Shown here in pieces: positions 24,791-36,548 of a stretch of DNA of 64,000 nt. A program made the position numbers and the translations under genes. How positions within the stretch are numbered: the stretch's first letter is position 1; every line of letters begins with the position of its first letter. The notes beneath the pieces are model-generated. The model worked only from the letters and a program-made list of their open reading frames with translations. It did not search any database and had not been told where the DNA came from. The stretch lies in NCBI GenBank assembly GCA_026874595.1, contig CM049313.1, positions 57,803,159-57,867,158 on the forward strand, given 5' to 3'. The stretch comes from Sipunculus nudus (taxonomy: Eukaryota; Annelida; Sipuncula; Golfingiida; Sipunculidae).

Positions 24791-26961
24791 AAAAGTCCTT
24801 ACCTTGAACACTTTTGGTCTTAAGTGACCAAATATCTTTCCTGATTTTTTTTACAAAGTCCATTATGTTTGGGCCCATAACTTTTTAAAATTAAATAATA
24901 CTGACTTAATTTCTGACATGTACATAGGAACTATATAGAGGAATATTTATGGTAAATATGAAGAAAACCAGATGAGTGGTTTTGATATTAGGCAGTCCTG
25001 AAGTGTGAAAATAGATTTCTAATAAAAAACTGAGGTTTTTCTTTAATATCTCGAAGGAACAAAGTCCTTTTGACCAAATTTTCGGCATGGTAGGAGATTT
25101 TTGGGGACATCTAACTGTATGGCAAATTTCAATTTCGTAGGTCCAATGGTGTCGAAATGTGCCAGTCTTACGGACGGACATCCGGACGGACAGCAAGACA
25201 GACGGACGGACGAAGGACAATGGACCACGACTATAGCTCAGATGACTTATAGTCAGCTGAGCTAAAAATCAAAATTGTCAAAGTCTCATCAAAAAGAATT
25301 TATTTAACATTAAAATTATAAGATTCATCTTGTTTATTAGTCCTGTGTATTAAAGGGATGGGTGGGGGGGGGGAGGGGTCTCCGTTGTTACTGCTCGTTG
25401 CTGAAAAAAATGTTAATTTTAAGATTCATCTAGTTCACAGTACAGGTCTGTCAACATAATGGGGTGGGGGGGGGGGGAGAAAAAGGCTCCCTGAGGTATG
25501 GTATCAACTGCAGACAGCATGATCAAGCTCAACTCAGTGGAGAGAGGGCTTGCCCTAGTGATGGGATTGCATAACATTATGCCAACACCCTGGGGAGCAT
25601 AGAGAGCTGCACTAAATGACCTACAGTCACCAAAGTGGACTTCTTGACAATGTTAGGGAATACAACAAGAGCCTCCCAAAAAATAACTAGCCTAATTTTG
25701 CAGATTTTATTTTCAAACTTCAGATTTTAACAGATTTAATCCTTATGTGCAGATGCTGTGAAAATTAAATCCACAGTACTTACAGGAAAAAAATGTGCCG
25801 TGGCCAAAGTTGGGCAAAATTTAAGGTACAAATTTTTTATTTTTGCTAATATTTTAAAAATTTAAAAGATTTTGATCTAATTTTGGGTATGCAATTTAAT
25901 GTTGATTAATTAGAGTTATATTACTGGAAAAAAATCCTTAGCTTTAACATGTTTTGTGTTAAGCGATAAATATCTTTCCTAATTTTTTACAAAATGCATT
26001 ATGTTTGAGCCCATAACTTTTTTTAAATTATATAATACAGACCTTTTTTCTGACATGTACATAGGAACTATATAGAGAAATATTTATGGTAAATATGAGG
26101 AAAAACAGATGAGTGGTTTTGATATTAGGCAGTCCTGAAGTGTGAAAATAGGTTTTTAATAAAAAAATTGAGGTTTTTCCTTAATTTCTCAAAGGAACAA
26201 AGATGCAAAGACCCAGTTTTTGGCTTTTTAGGAGATCTTGGGGACATCTAACATTATGCCAAATTTTAGATTCCTAGGTCTAACGGTTTCAAAACGTGCC
26301 ACATCTACGGAAGGACGGACGGACGGACAAGGGACCACGACTATAGCTCAGATGACTTTATAGTCAGCTGAGCTGAAAAATGGTTGCAGGTGGCACCACC
26401 AGTTACGCATATGATAAAGAGCTATGTGAGATCTCTACACATGCAAAATTTCAAAAGGATATGTCAAACCAGTCTTGAGATATAAGCCTGTATGTTTTCA
26501 GCCACCTGTCATAAAATCGAGAAAGAAAGCTATCCAGGATGTATACACATGCATGATTTCAGGTGGATAAGTCCAACCAATGTAGAGATAGGAGTGATTT
26601 TATCCCAAGGCAGATAAACAGATGGACGCTGTGCAAAAATGGTTGCAGGTGGTGCCACCATTTTTAGTATAAGTTATAAAGCTATTCAAGGGCTACATTT
26701 GTGCAAAATTTTTAGCCTGATCAGTCAAACAGTACCCAAGATATTTGGGTTTATTTGTGGAAACAGAAGCACAAATGGATGCTGGGCAGAGGAAAGGTTA
26801 GACGTCAACCAAAAATGAGGGCACAGCAATTCACATGTGCCCTGATCATAATTCCGAATTTTAAAAATTCCACCAGGTGGTTACAGAGGAGTTCTCCAGA
26901 AATCTATGCGGCGGCGGACTGAAAACATAGTATCTGCAAAACTTTGTTTTGGCGGATACAA

Positions 26962-27362
26962 TAATAAGATTTTATTGCTACGTGAATTTGAAAGGTTTCA
27001 CTCGTCTGGCAAGAGGTGATGTTGAAAAGAGGAATTTCCAAGTCTACAGTAAACAGCGAACTCCAACAGACATATTTCCGCCTTGCCAAAGTTGGGTTTT
27101 TGGGCCCATCTCCTGTGTGTGTGTGTGGGGGGGGGGGTTGGGGGAGCTTAAGTCTTTTACTTTCTTATTACAACGGAGCTAAGGACTATAACAACAATGA
27201 ACAGCAATCGTGGCCCTTATGCTGTACATTGATCTACTGACACCTTTCAGACTTCAGTGAAACAGCACTTAGATGTGGAGATACTTCATTGTCCTCCATG
27301 TCATCATGACTCTTACTCCAAATATGGCCATATTGTCACCTGCTACATCCCTGTGTAAAAAA
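26962..27362. other. Spacer between two Helitron-like copies
   Basis: Non-coding; contains (TG)n running into a G run at about 27113-27140. The segment TTCAGACTTCAGTGAAACAG is shared in part with flanks of other copies, but no gene was seen. Confidence 0.3.
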
Positions 27363-28461
27363 CTAGAATACGGGGAGTTGATAGACGACTTTGTGTATCC
27401 GCCGAAATCAGAGTGGGATGGTTCAAGTGAGGCATGGACTGAGTGGCAAGGGGAAATAGAGTGAGGTCTGTTGCATATTAGCATGGATGTCTGCCATGTA
27501 AACATGATTGTAGGTGGAGCCACCTGATATATGAAAGAGAAAGCTATTAAAGAAGCATACATATGCAAAATTTCAGGTGGATAAGTCAAACCACTGCTGA
27601 GATAGAAGTGATTTTTACCCAAGGCAGATGGACACCATGCAAAAAAGGTTGTTAGTTAGGCCACCAAATTTGAATAAGCTGTAGAGCTATGAAAGATCTA
27701 TACTCATGCAAAATTTCAGGCAAATATGTCAAACCACTCCTGAGATATAAACATGGGTGTCTGCAGCTGAAATGTGTATGTAGGTGGCACCACCTGCCAC
27801 AAAATCCCAAAAGCTATCCAAGTTGTATATATATGCAAATTTTTAGGCAGGTAAGTCAAATCACTGCTGAGATATGAGTGATTTTGCAGACAAAAGCAGA
27901 CAAACAGAAGGATGCTGTGGTGGTGCCACCAATTTTGTCTATGATAAAGAGCTATGTGAGATCTATAGATACACATGCAAAATTCTAGGTCGATACGTCA
28001 AACCAATCCTGAGATATTAGCATGGATGTCTGCAGCATAAACACAAATGTAGGTGGCTTCACCTGCCACAAAATCCTGAAAGCTATCTAAAATGCCAAGA
28101 TATGAGTGATTTATCCTACGGCAGACAAACAGATCCTTGGATACTGTGCAAAAGTGATTGAGGTGGCGCCATATTCTGTGTATGTTATAAAGCTTTCCAC
28201 GTGCTACATTTGAGCAAAAAATTTTTTCAAACGAGTCCAAAGATGATGGGGTTAATGTGTCAAAACAGACGCAGAGATGGACCCATTGCAGAGAGTAAAG
28301 GTCAGAGATCAACACAAAATATTATGCCATCAGTTCACATGTGACCTGATAATGGTATTAACTGTCCAGTGGTCTCAGAGATCTATTCCAGAAAGAAGAT
28401 GGTGGCCGCAGAACCCAGTCAAAAACATAGTATCCGCAAATATACTTTAATGGCGGATAAA
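27363..28461 (-). mobile_element. GTATCCGCC-family Helitron-like copy, 1.1 kb
   Basis: The CTAG end (27363-27366, flanked by A on the plus strand) and the GAATACGGG that follows match the family's 3' terminus, although the hairpin is partly broken. The 5' end at 28452-28461 carries GGCGGATA. GTGTATCCGCC at 27393 is the inverted half-site. The interior has GGTGGCRCCACC-type palindromes in about 140-bp spacing. It is more diverged than the copies at 31592 and 51928. Confidence 0.62.
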
Positions 28462-29675
28462 AATATGCAATAGGCTCCCCAAAAACACTATGGCACATTC
28501 TGGACTCCAGGAGTTATTCACGCATGGATCGCCCCTATATATAATAATTTGTTCGTTGTATCATTGCTGTACTATCCTGTCAATTTATCAAACCCTGTTG
28601 AGGATTTTTGTGTTATCATGCTAACAGACACACAGACAAACATGCGTTGCCAAAAAACATAATACCTGCTGTTGGCCAAACATCATACCTTTACACTCAA
28701 CCTGGTTTGGACATTTTTGAAACAGTGTCTGTGCCTATATTGCTTATCCATCTATCTATCTGCTACTAAAATTTTCTGTCTGTCTGTTTGTCCGATAAAA
28801 ACAACAGAAATGGGCAATGAGAGTAGGCAAGTTTAGCTATCACTATCAGCGTCAGTCAAATGCCCTAACTTATAGAATGCACACCAATATGGCCCTTTGA
28901 CTTGCACACAATTGAATTCCCAGCTGGAATACATCACAGGTGTGTTGCACAACATCACACCGCCTCCATTGCTAACCTTCACCTTGCCAATTACCACAAA
29001 CACATAAATAATTTGTTCTGTATCAACCACCAGATGTCGCTACCTCAAAGGTTTCGCGTAACACTATGCGGCAATATACCCTTCCTCTGCAACTGGACCC
29101 ATTTTCTAGTAAAGTACTTTAGATGTAACAACTGAATGTGCAGATACATCATGACTGATTGAATAAGTAAGATAAAAGTAGCTGGATGTGCACCTGGTGC
29201 AAGCATGGTTTCTCAGCAGCATAATTCATGCAACACATCTTTATTAAGAACAAGCTGCTGAAGAAGGTGGATAAAATGTCATACTGGTATCTTGGTTCAA
29301 TTATTAGTAACTTAGTGCAAAGGATCATTGTGAGGCAAGAATTAGTGCATGTCAGAATGCATTTCATAGCCTACAAAGTGCAGGTCTTTGTAATAAAGGA
29401 ATAAACCTTCACACAGCAATGCAGTATGGTCAACATGTTGTAGTACTTTAGTGTACAGCTGTAATGCTATTTATTTAATGAAAAGGGCAAGGCATGAATT
29501 TGACTGCCAACAAGCCAGAATAATAAAAGCATTGTAGGAATAGGTCCCTGTTACCGCAGTATTGCTGCTTCTCCAGGCATTAGACTTACCGCCAGTGTCT
29601 CACTATGCCCATGTGCAAACTAAAATGTTTTGTTCTATATATTTGAATATAGATCAGGGCCCATACAAAAATATT
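28462..29675. other. No gene recognised; short simple repeats
   Basis: Contains (TCTA)n/(TGTC)n at about 28747-28792. Open frames at 28902-29135 and 29149-29367 lack splice signals or motifs. Confidence 0.3.
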
Positions 29676-30010
29676 TAGTGGGCAGCCCATGGGCCACCCA
29701 TGTGCTACACATGTGCTACCCACTGTTTGGTGGGCATGGACTATGTGCAGCTCCTGCCCACTGATTTTACAGTAGGCAACTCAGTGGGCAGCTCAAGATA
29801 TGTTTGTTATTTTCTCTAAGGAATGGGCAGTGAGTGGGCAACCCCAACTTAGATTTTGACTCAGTGGGCAGTGAGTAGGCAGCTCCAACTTAAGAGTTTG
29901 AATCAGTGGGCAGTGAGTGGGCAGCTCCGACTTTGTTTCTCTTACAGTGGGCAGTGAGTGGGCAGCTCTGACTTAAGTTTCTTTAATAGTGGGCAGTGAG
30001 TGGGCAGATC
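29676..30010. repeat. GTGGGCAG minisatellite, about 50-60 bp units
   Basis: GGGCAGTGAGTGGGCAGCTC occurs at about 29826, 29868, 29912, 29948 and 29993 with minor changes, spaced 36-45, preceded by an inverted-looking lead (GGGCAGCCCATGGGCCACCC, then ACATGTGCTACCCACTG). Related sequence occurs at 36549-36707 and 37440-37500. Confidence 0.75.
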
Positions 30011-30298
30011 CTGTTGTCTCAACAGGCAGCAGTGTCTGTCTTTTACAAATGTGATTGGCTTAAATAATTTTTGGGGGAAAGGCAGGCATTTTTTCTGCCA
30101 TGTGGAAGTTCTGGTTTGTTCAGCTAGCTCTGATCAATTCTCTTAGAAGCTTAAAAAGAGCAACTCTGTGATAGATCTAGCATATTCATTGGACTCATTA
30201 GACCAGATAGAATATATACAATTTATATTTACTGAGTGAAATGGGATAAACAAGGAAGACCAGGGGCTAACAGATGTACTCCACTGCATGCATAGTAA

Positions 30299-30374
30299 GT
30301 CTGAACTCTCTGTCTCTCTCACTGTCTCTGGGTCTCTCTCTCTCTCTCATATATGAGGGAGAGAGAGGGAGAGT
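30299..30374. repeat. (CT)n facing (GA)n
   Basis: A CTCTCT-rich run is followed, after ATATATG, by GAGAGAGAGG, so the block can fold into a long purine/pyrimidine hairpin. Confidence 0.75.
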
Positions 30375-31591
30375 GATTAATATTAGATTAATAAGCTGAT
30401 GTGATATATATCACATGTTAATTAGTATTGTAACTATATAATGCATATCATAATTCATAAATGGACTGTTGTGAAATGACAGAAAAATCTTGGGGCATTG
30501 ACAATTAAGGGAGGGACCTTGTTAGAGAACTGATTGGCTTTCTGCACTGTATTACAAATTAAGAATTTTTTCACATAAGTTTGAATGAAAATTCATATGG
30601 ATCAACATTGTCCCTTCTGTTAATAATAAATATAAATATCATTGTCTTTAAAAGGAATGACATTAAAATATTAAATGCAACTTGCATCAGTGTCCCAGTT
30701 TTCTTAAATTTTCAACTTATACTCCTGTAAAATAAATACAATGTTATGGGTCCTGGAGCTCAGCAAAATTGACCTTGAAATAAAAAATATAAAATAAAAA
30801 CAAGTGCATGATGATAAAATCTGAGAGGATCTAAGAGACTGAATTTAAGACCAGGGATGGTTGATCTGACTGATTTTTATTGATGAGTAAGAAATTGTTC
30901 CAAATGATATTTTGTAATCTGACCATGCATGTGTTTCTGATGTTGTATATTTGTGCAGTCTGTAAACACAGGATCTGTATACTTATTTACCATCATCATA
31001 TTGGTTGGCTCACTAATCACTAAAGTTCAGCAGTTTGCAGAAGTGTTAATTGAACACATATATGTCTTAAATGTTCAATTAAATCCAATTTTTTTATTAT
31101 ATCAGTTTTCTTCTCAATTTTATATATAAAAAAAGTATACAGTTGCAATACAATATGTCCCCAGTCAACAGGTGCAAGGACTTGAATGGGGGTGGGGGGT
31201 GGTGAATGGTCGGAGTTACAATGTCAACACAGTTGCAACACACTTAAAACTGCATACACATTAAGGATACAAAATCAAGTTGCATTTACACAATTCTGTA
31301 TACATGCACATTAAGGATGTAAAATTGAGTTCAACAGTGCTAAAACAGGAAAATAAGCACAGGGGGGGGGGGGAACAAATGGTGGGAGTTACAACATCGA
31401 AACTGTTGCAGCACATATGCACTTACAACTGCATTAACATTAAAGATATGACATTAAGTTCAACAGTGCTGACTGAAAATATACATAATACCTAATATCG
31501 ACAGACAGGTAGTAAAAAACAAAGCAGATCAATTTATCTCCGATTCTGCTGAGGCTGTTAAATAATTCATGATGTTTCACTTGGATGCTAA
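30375..31591. other. A+T-rich DNA ending in a 180-bp duplicated unit
   Basis: 30375-31130: nothing recognised. 31130-31490: two copies, about 179 apart, of a unit with a G run followed by AATGGT, GGAGTTACAA and ATTAAGGAT; a third partial copy resumes at about 33450, on the far side of the 31592-33432 element, so that element appears to have inserted into this repeat. Confidence 0.4.
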
Positions 31592-31638
31592 TTGTATCCG
31601 CCAAAACAGAGTTTTGCGGATACTATGTTTTCAGCTGG

Positions 31639-31675
<37 letters not shown>

Positions 31676-33432
31676 GTAGGTGTCCGGAGAACTCCTCCGT
31701 AACCGCTGGGGGGAATTTTCCGAAACCCGGGATTATGTTCGGGTCACATGTGAACTGCTGCGCCCCGATTTTGTTTTGACCTCTGACCTTTCCTTTGCGC
31801 TCTGCGTCCGTTTGTGCGTCTGTTTCCACACATAAACCCACATATCTCGGGAACCGTTTGACCGATCAGGAAAATTTTTTTGCACAAATGTAGCCCTCGG
31901 AGAGCTTTATAACATACACCAAAAATGGTGGCGCCACCTGCAACCATGTTTGCACAGTGTCCATCTGTTCGTCTGCCTTGGGTTAAAATCACTCATATCT
32001 CTGCAGTGACTTGACTAATTCACCTGAAATTGGGCATGCGTAAACATCCTGGATAGCTTTTCTGATTTTATGACAGGTGGCGCCACCTACATTCACGTTT
32101 ACGCTGCAGACATCCAAGCTCATATCTCGGGAACCGTTTGACCGATCAGGAAAATTCTTTTGCACAAATGTAGCCCTTGGAGAGCTTTATAACATACACC
32201 AAAAATGGTGGCGCCACCTGCAACCATGTTTGCACAGTGTCCATCTGTTCGTCTGCCTTGGGTTAAAATCACTCATATCTCTGCAGTGACTTGACTAATT
32301 CATCTGAAATTGGGCATGCTTATACATCCTGGAAAGCTTTTCTGATTTTATGACAGGTGGCGCCACCTACATTCACGTTTACGCTGCAGACATCCAAGCT
32401 CATATCTTGGGAACCGTTAGACCGATCAGGAAAATTCTTTTGCACAAATGTAGCCCTTGGAGAGCTTTATAACATACACCAAAAATGGTGGTGCTACCTG
32501 CAACCATGTTTGCACAGTGTCCATCTGTTTGTCTGCCTTGGGTTAAAATCACTCATATCTCTGCAGTGACTTGACTAATTTACCTGAAATTTGGCATGCG
32601 TATACATCCTGGATAGCTTTTCTGATTTTATGACAGGTGGCGCCACCTACATTCACGTTTACGCTGCAGACATCCAAGCTCATATCTCGGGAACCGTTTG
32701 ACCGATCAGGAAAATTTTTTTGCACAAATGTAGCCCTTGGAGAGCTTTATAACATACACCGAAAATGGTGGCACCACCTGCAACCATGTTTGCACAGTGT
32801 CCATCTGTTCGTCTGCCTTGGGTTAAAATCACTCATATCTCTGCAGTGGTTTGACTAATTCACCTGAAATTCGGCATGCTTATACATCCTGGATAGCTTT
32901 TCTGATTTTATGACAGGTGGCGCCACCTACAATCAAGTTTACGCTGCAGACATCCAAGCTCATATCTAGGGAACCGTTTGACCGATTGGGCCAAAATTTT
33001 GCATGTGTATAAATCTCACATAGCTCTCTATCATATGCAAAACTGGTGGCGCCACCTGCAGCCATGTTTGCACAGCTCCCATCTGTTTGTCTGCCATGGG
33101 ATAAAATCACTCATATCTCGGCAGTTGTTTGACATATCTGCCTAAAATTTTGCAAGTTTATACATCCCCGACAGCTCTCTTGATTTTATGACAGGTGGCG
33201 CCACCTGCATTCTAGTTTATGCAGCAGATATCCAAGCTCATATCTTGGGAACCGTTTGACCGATTGGGCCAAAGTTTTGCATGTGTATAGAGCTTTCTGG
33301 ATTTTTTCGTAGGTAGCGCAACCTACATACACAATTTGGCTGCAGACATCCATGCTAATATGCAACACTTCACCCGTTCCACTCTGATTTAGGCGGATAC
33401 AAGTAGTCGCTTGTCGACTACCCGTATTCTAG
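31592..33432 (+). mobile_element. Helitron-like element, GTATCCGCC family, best-preserved copy
   Basis: The 5' end is TTGTATCCGCCAAAACAG then AGTTTTGCGGATAC, a hairpin. The 3' end is GGCGGATACAA (exact inverse of the 5' half-site), hairpin GTAGTCG-CTTGT-CGACTAC, CCGTATT, CTAG, then host T; host A precedes the 5' end. The GCC trinucleotide run near the 5' end is expanded to about 12 repeats (31639-31674). The core is a near-identical 280-bp array. Length 1841 bp. No transposase; short frames across the array are repeat-driven. Confidence 0.8.
31795..32920. repeat. Tandem array, exact 280-bp period, four units
   Basis: The unit boundary GACAGGTGGCGCCACCTACA occurs at 32074, 32354 and 32634 and again near 32914, exactly 280 apart. 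Each unit holds two GGTGGCGCCACC-type palindromes, about 130-150 bases apart. Identity between the middle units looks above 95 per cent by eye, so amplification is recent. Units to the right (32920-33360) are older and shortened. Confidence 0.85.
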
Positions 33433-34193
33433 TTTTTTTTATATTTAATTATCAAAGTATACAGTTGTAATAAAAATAATATCCCCAGTACAAAGTGGAC
33501 TGGATGGTTGGGGGTGCATATACATACAGGATATGAAATTTAATTCAACAGTTCTCACAGGAAAAAAGTTTATTAATAATTATGAAATTTTAAAAATTGA
33601 GAAATGTACAAACATAACCAAGCACTGTATATATACATTCTGCTGAGGCAGGAAAATGTTTGCAGTAAATACTCGTTTAAATTTAACATAATTCTTTTTC
33701 AAGTTCATAAATTATATGTATTTGCAGTATAACAATATATCTGAATAAATAAATTGATTCAGGATACTAAATTGCATCAACATTTATCCCTAATTTTTTA
33801 AGGAAACAACATTATGCAAATAAATGTACCTATTTTTTACCACAAAATATATTAAAAAAATTGCAAAACAATAACTATCTGAAAATTAAACTTGATTTAG
33901 ACCTAATAATTCAGAATTGTATATATTATCAAATTATGCATACCAATGGGTTTAATTACATTTTGATATGTTAAAATTATTTAAAAAGACAATTTCTTTA
34001 AAAATGCTACATTTCCACAACATGGCACCTAGATTTCAAGAAACATTTATATTGGAGTGGAAACAGCTTTACATTTATGAAAATACAGTTCATACAATAA
34101 CAATTATTACATTACACATGGGGGGGGGGGTTATATGAGAATAAATGTACATCTGTGACAGCAGTTATGCATGTTTAGTCAGGTATAAACAAC
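33433..34193. other. Very A+T-rich spacer
   Basis: No gene, element end or array recognised, apart from the partial 180-bp unit at about 33450-33560 and a G run at about 34120. Confidence 0.35.
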
Positions 34194-35010
34194 TGTATTT
34201 AATGACCTCTAGTGACCAGAAGTGGCCTGCCTGGAGCTTAACAAGTGAAAGCAGTATAGCATCCATGAAAACTTCAATAACTAGCCTAATTTTTTATCTT
34301 TTATTAGATTATTTTTCAGATTTATTTATAACAGACTATATCTTTATGCGAACATGCTGTGAAAGTTAAATCACCAGTACTTACAGGAAAAAATTTGCCA
34401 TGACCTAAGTTTAATTTAATTTTATTAATTTTTTTTATCAAAATTCAATTTGATACCTGAAATATGATCAGAATTTTGTTCATTTTTATATTTATTAAAT
34501 ATAAATTTACTGATATTATATTTGATTCTTAAAAATTTAAAACAATTGGAAATTGATTAAATAAAGTCATATCCTTGAAAAAATATCTCAAACTTGAACA
34601 ATAATCATGTAAGGGGAAAAATATTTTGCCCATAACTTCAAGAAATTATGTTATATTGACCTAATTTCTTGCATATACACAGGAAATATATAAAGGGATA
34701 TTTATACTACTAAATATGAACAAAAGTAGAGAAGTGTTTTTGATATTAGGCCGTCCTGTGTAATAATAGGTTTTTAATGGAAAATTGAGGTTTGTCATTA
34801 TTTTCTTAAATGAACATAGTGGCAGTTAACCCCAGTTTTCAGTTTGGTAGATCTTGGGAACATCTAACAATATGCCACGTTTCAGATTTATAGGTCCAAC
34901 AGTTTCAAAACGTGTTAGTCTATTGGATGAACAGATGGACAGATATACAGATGGATCAACATACAATTGATCATAACTATAGCTCAGATGACTTAGAGTC
35001 AGCTGAGCTA
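34194..35010 (-). mobile_element. Truncated AGCTCAG-family element (right arm only)
   Basis: It has the family's internal phrase (GTACTTACAGGAAAAAA at about 34375), GATATTAGGC at 34741 and the intact right terminus CTATAGCTCAGATGACTTAG plus AGTCAGCTGAGCTA. The CAAG end and hairpin are absent, so the copy is cut at about 34194. Confidence 0.6.
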
Positions 35011-35198
35011 AAAATTTTACAATACAGTACTTCTAAGTACTTCTGAATTCCTATTATGTTTTTCATTTAATTACCATGATGATAGCTTGAATTTGGTGTT
35101 AATATGACCATAATCATTTACATATAATGCAAATAATGACAATTTTCTACATTTAAACTAAAGAACAATATATTTTTATTGACTTTGTCAGCAAGCAT

Positions 35199-35576
35199 TT
35201 GAGCCACAATTTGCGGTCTTATCACTGTAATACCTGTAATACTGATACGAGAATCTGTGGAAATAAACACCCATTAGTAGGCCCTGCTTATTTCAATGAA
35301 ATACCTGTAAAGAATAAGAATGCATACTATTATAACAAAATATCAATTATCATGCACCCATTGTTTAATAATGCTTTATGTAATACATTATCAACCAGTG
35401 TAAAGAGTTTGGCCTCTATAAAGAAGAATATATTTGTACAATATTCTGAGAATAAATATGCATGGAAATATAAAAAAAAGGTCTTGAATAAACTGCCGGA
35501 TATTGTCCAGTCATTTTCATTTTATCAATCTTTTCAATCACTTAGGATTTTTTTGCGTTTTAGGGCATTTTATTAG
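35199..35576 (+). other. 125-codon open frame, possible LINE C-terminal remnant
   Basis: This is one of the two longest open frames not made of simple repeats. It starts with a Cys/His-containing segment (HCNTCNTDTRICG) and is Asn/Tyr/Lys-rich. Its end (KKVLNKLPDIVQSFSF) loosely resembles the W-N-x-L-P-x-x-V/I motif near the C-terminus of many non-LTR retrotransposon proteins. It lies about 190 bp past the end of the partial rolling-circle element at 34194-35010. No promoter or poly(A) signal was sought in detail. In such A+T-rich DNA a 125-codon frame can occur by chance. Confidence 0.2.
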
Positions 35577-36548
35577 GCCACAGGAAACTCAGCTGAAAAA
35601 ATTAACTAAAATAAACTGGCTGCTCCCCCCCCCCCCCCTTCCCTTCATATATAAGCCCAGAAATTCTGTTTAAAATAGATTAGATATCTTTGCTGGAAAA
35701 TAATTTGTGCCATTGATTGTAGTACATTTATTGTGGTGGAAGAGTCTTTATTAGAAGCTCCCTACAAACATAAGCACATTGTTCAAGTTCGGCAAGTTGA
35801 AACATAACATATATAACATATTCAGCCAAAGTACAAGCCTATTAATTAGTTCAAAAGGGATGTTGTGGGAAGGTCCAGACTAGTCTGATCCAAGGATAGT
35901 CGGTTGGGTATTAAGTGTTGCCAGTCAAGCCCAAAATTGTGGACCAGACTGGTCCAAGTGGTCTGGTCTGCACCTCTTAACATATGCGAAAATATAACAA
36001 ATGAAAACAACAACATATGTGATATTTTAAAAGTAAATTTTTTTAATTTTCTGAGAAAACAACATTTTTCTACAATTAGCTCAATGTGATCAAGTTCATT
36101 TTTGAAATAAGGTCAGCCGGCTATCTTAATCATTCTAAAGTATTAATTAGACTTGTGCTATTTGGGGCAATTCATGCATTTGCAAAAGCTAATTATCTAA
36201 ACTAATATTATTTCTGCTTGTATGATGTGGTCTTTCTGATGTTCTTGAGTTAATCCTAAGGACTATAAGCAGGATACATTTGCCTTTACATGACTTTTTC
36301 CAAGGCAGGCACATAGCAATAGCAATATATTCATCATACTGCAAGTAAAATGGGAAAGAATCTTTTTAAGATAAAAAAATAACTGTAGCGAAAGACCTGT
36401 CAATACAATTGTCCATTGGTATACAAAATTCAGCATTCGTTCATTTAACAGCTTGGGCTTAACTTCATGTGCTGTAAACACAGGTGTGCAAAGTATAGAT
36501 AACCTTAACATGGTGTGAACTGCCTATAATATCATCTGATCTAGAAGA
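35577..36548. other. No gene called; C run and weak exon-like stretches
   Basis: A C run at about 35625-35638. The phrase CCAGTCTGGTCCA-like occurs in both orientations near 35875-35955 (GACTAGTCTGATCC, GACCAGACTGGTCC). The weak exon candidate 36397-36471 is listed separately. Confidence 0.3.
36397..36471 (-). other. Weak exon candidate
   Basis: On the minus strand an acceptor (GTGTTTACAG) and a weak donor (ACAG/GTCTTT) bound 24 open codons with two leading bases and one trailing base. The peptide (starting HEVKPKLLNERM) is plausible. The trailing base is in phase with the exon at 5689-5785, so it could be an upstream exon of the same minus-strand gene across a roughly 30-kb intron. A second stretch just downstream (near 36290-36340) also looks exon-like but is not in phase. 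Kept only as a pointer. Confidence 0.18.

Larger units (their letters stand above)
20749..25264 (-). mobile_element. Nest level 3: 2.66-kb AGCTCAG-family element with a second copy at 55032-60832
   Basis: Left end CAAGGGACCCATGAGTCACG, right end AGTCAGCTGAGCTA at 25264. Without the nested 22938-24790 element it is 2663 bp. The sequence from 20749 to about 22850 is repeated, reversed, from 60832 to about 58410, landmark by landmark. Internal units of about 690 bp (start phrases near 22085 and 22770, GTACTTACAGGAAAAAA followed by GGGCAAAATTTAAGG) are part of the family. A GAATAC/GTATTC-rich block lies at about 21126-21290. No coding capacity. Confidence 0.68.
20244..26375 (-). mobile_element. 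Nest level 2: AGCTCAG-family element inside 19434-26961
   Basis: It starts with CAAGAGACCCATGGGTCACA and CGCTCAGCTGA and ends with TATAGTCAGCTGAGCTG at 26375. It is itself split by the element 20749-25264, leaving pieces 20244-20748 and 25265-26375 (net about 1.6 kb). The right piece has the family's right arm (GATATTAGGCAGTCCTGAAG, GGACGGACGGACGGACAAGG). The left arm resembles that of 16729-17709. G-rich runs occur at about 25360 and 25460. Confidence 0.6.
19434..26961 (-). mobile_element. Host element of the left nest: GTATCCGCC-family Helitron-like copy split by a 6.1-kb insertion
   Basis: The 5' end is at 26951-26961 (GGCGGATACAA on the plus strand) with the GCC-type patch near 26910. 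The opposite end, with CTAG, is missing; similarity starts at about 19434. The two pieces (19434-20243 and 26376-26961) join cleanly: the left piece breaks off inside GATGxxCGCTGTG and the right resumes with AAAAATGGTTGCAGGTGGC, the order seen unbroken at about 20010-20040. Net length is about 1.4 kb, matching other copies. Tandem units carry GGTGGCGCCACC (perfect at about 20163). Confidence 0.65.

Noticed and set aside
32077-32858. Three nearly identical 70-codon open frames in tandem (a repeat-protein gene?)
   Set aside because: They follow the 280-bp DNA period of a Helitron-like array, and their stop codons recur with it. The 280-bp period is not a multiple of three.
36263-36345. Second exon-like stretch beside 36397-36471
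   Set aside because: It has acceptor and donor, but its open frames are not in phase with the neighbouring candidate, and the phase-matching frame has an immediate stop.
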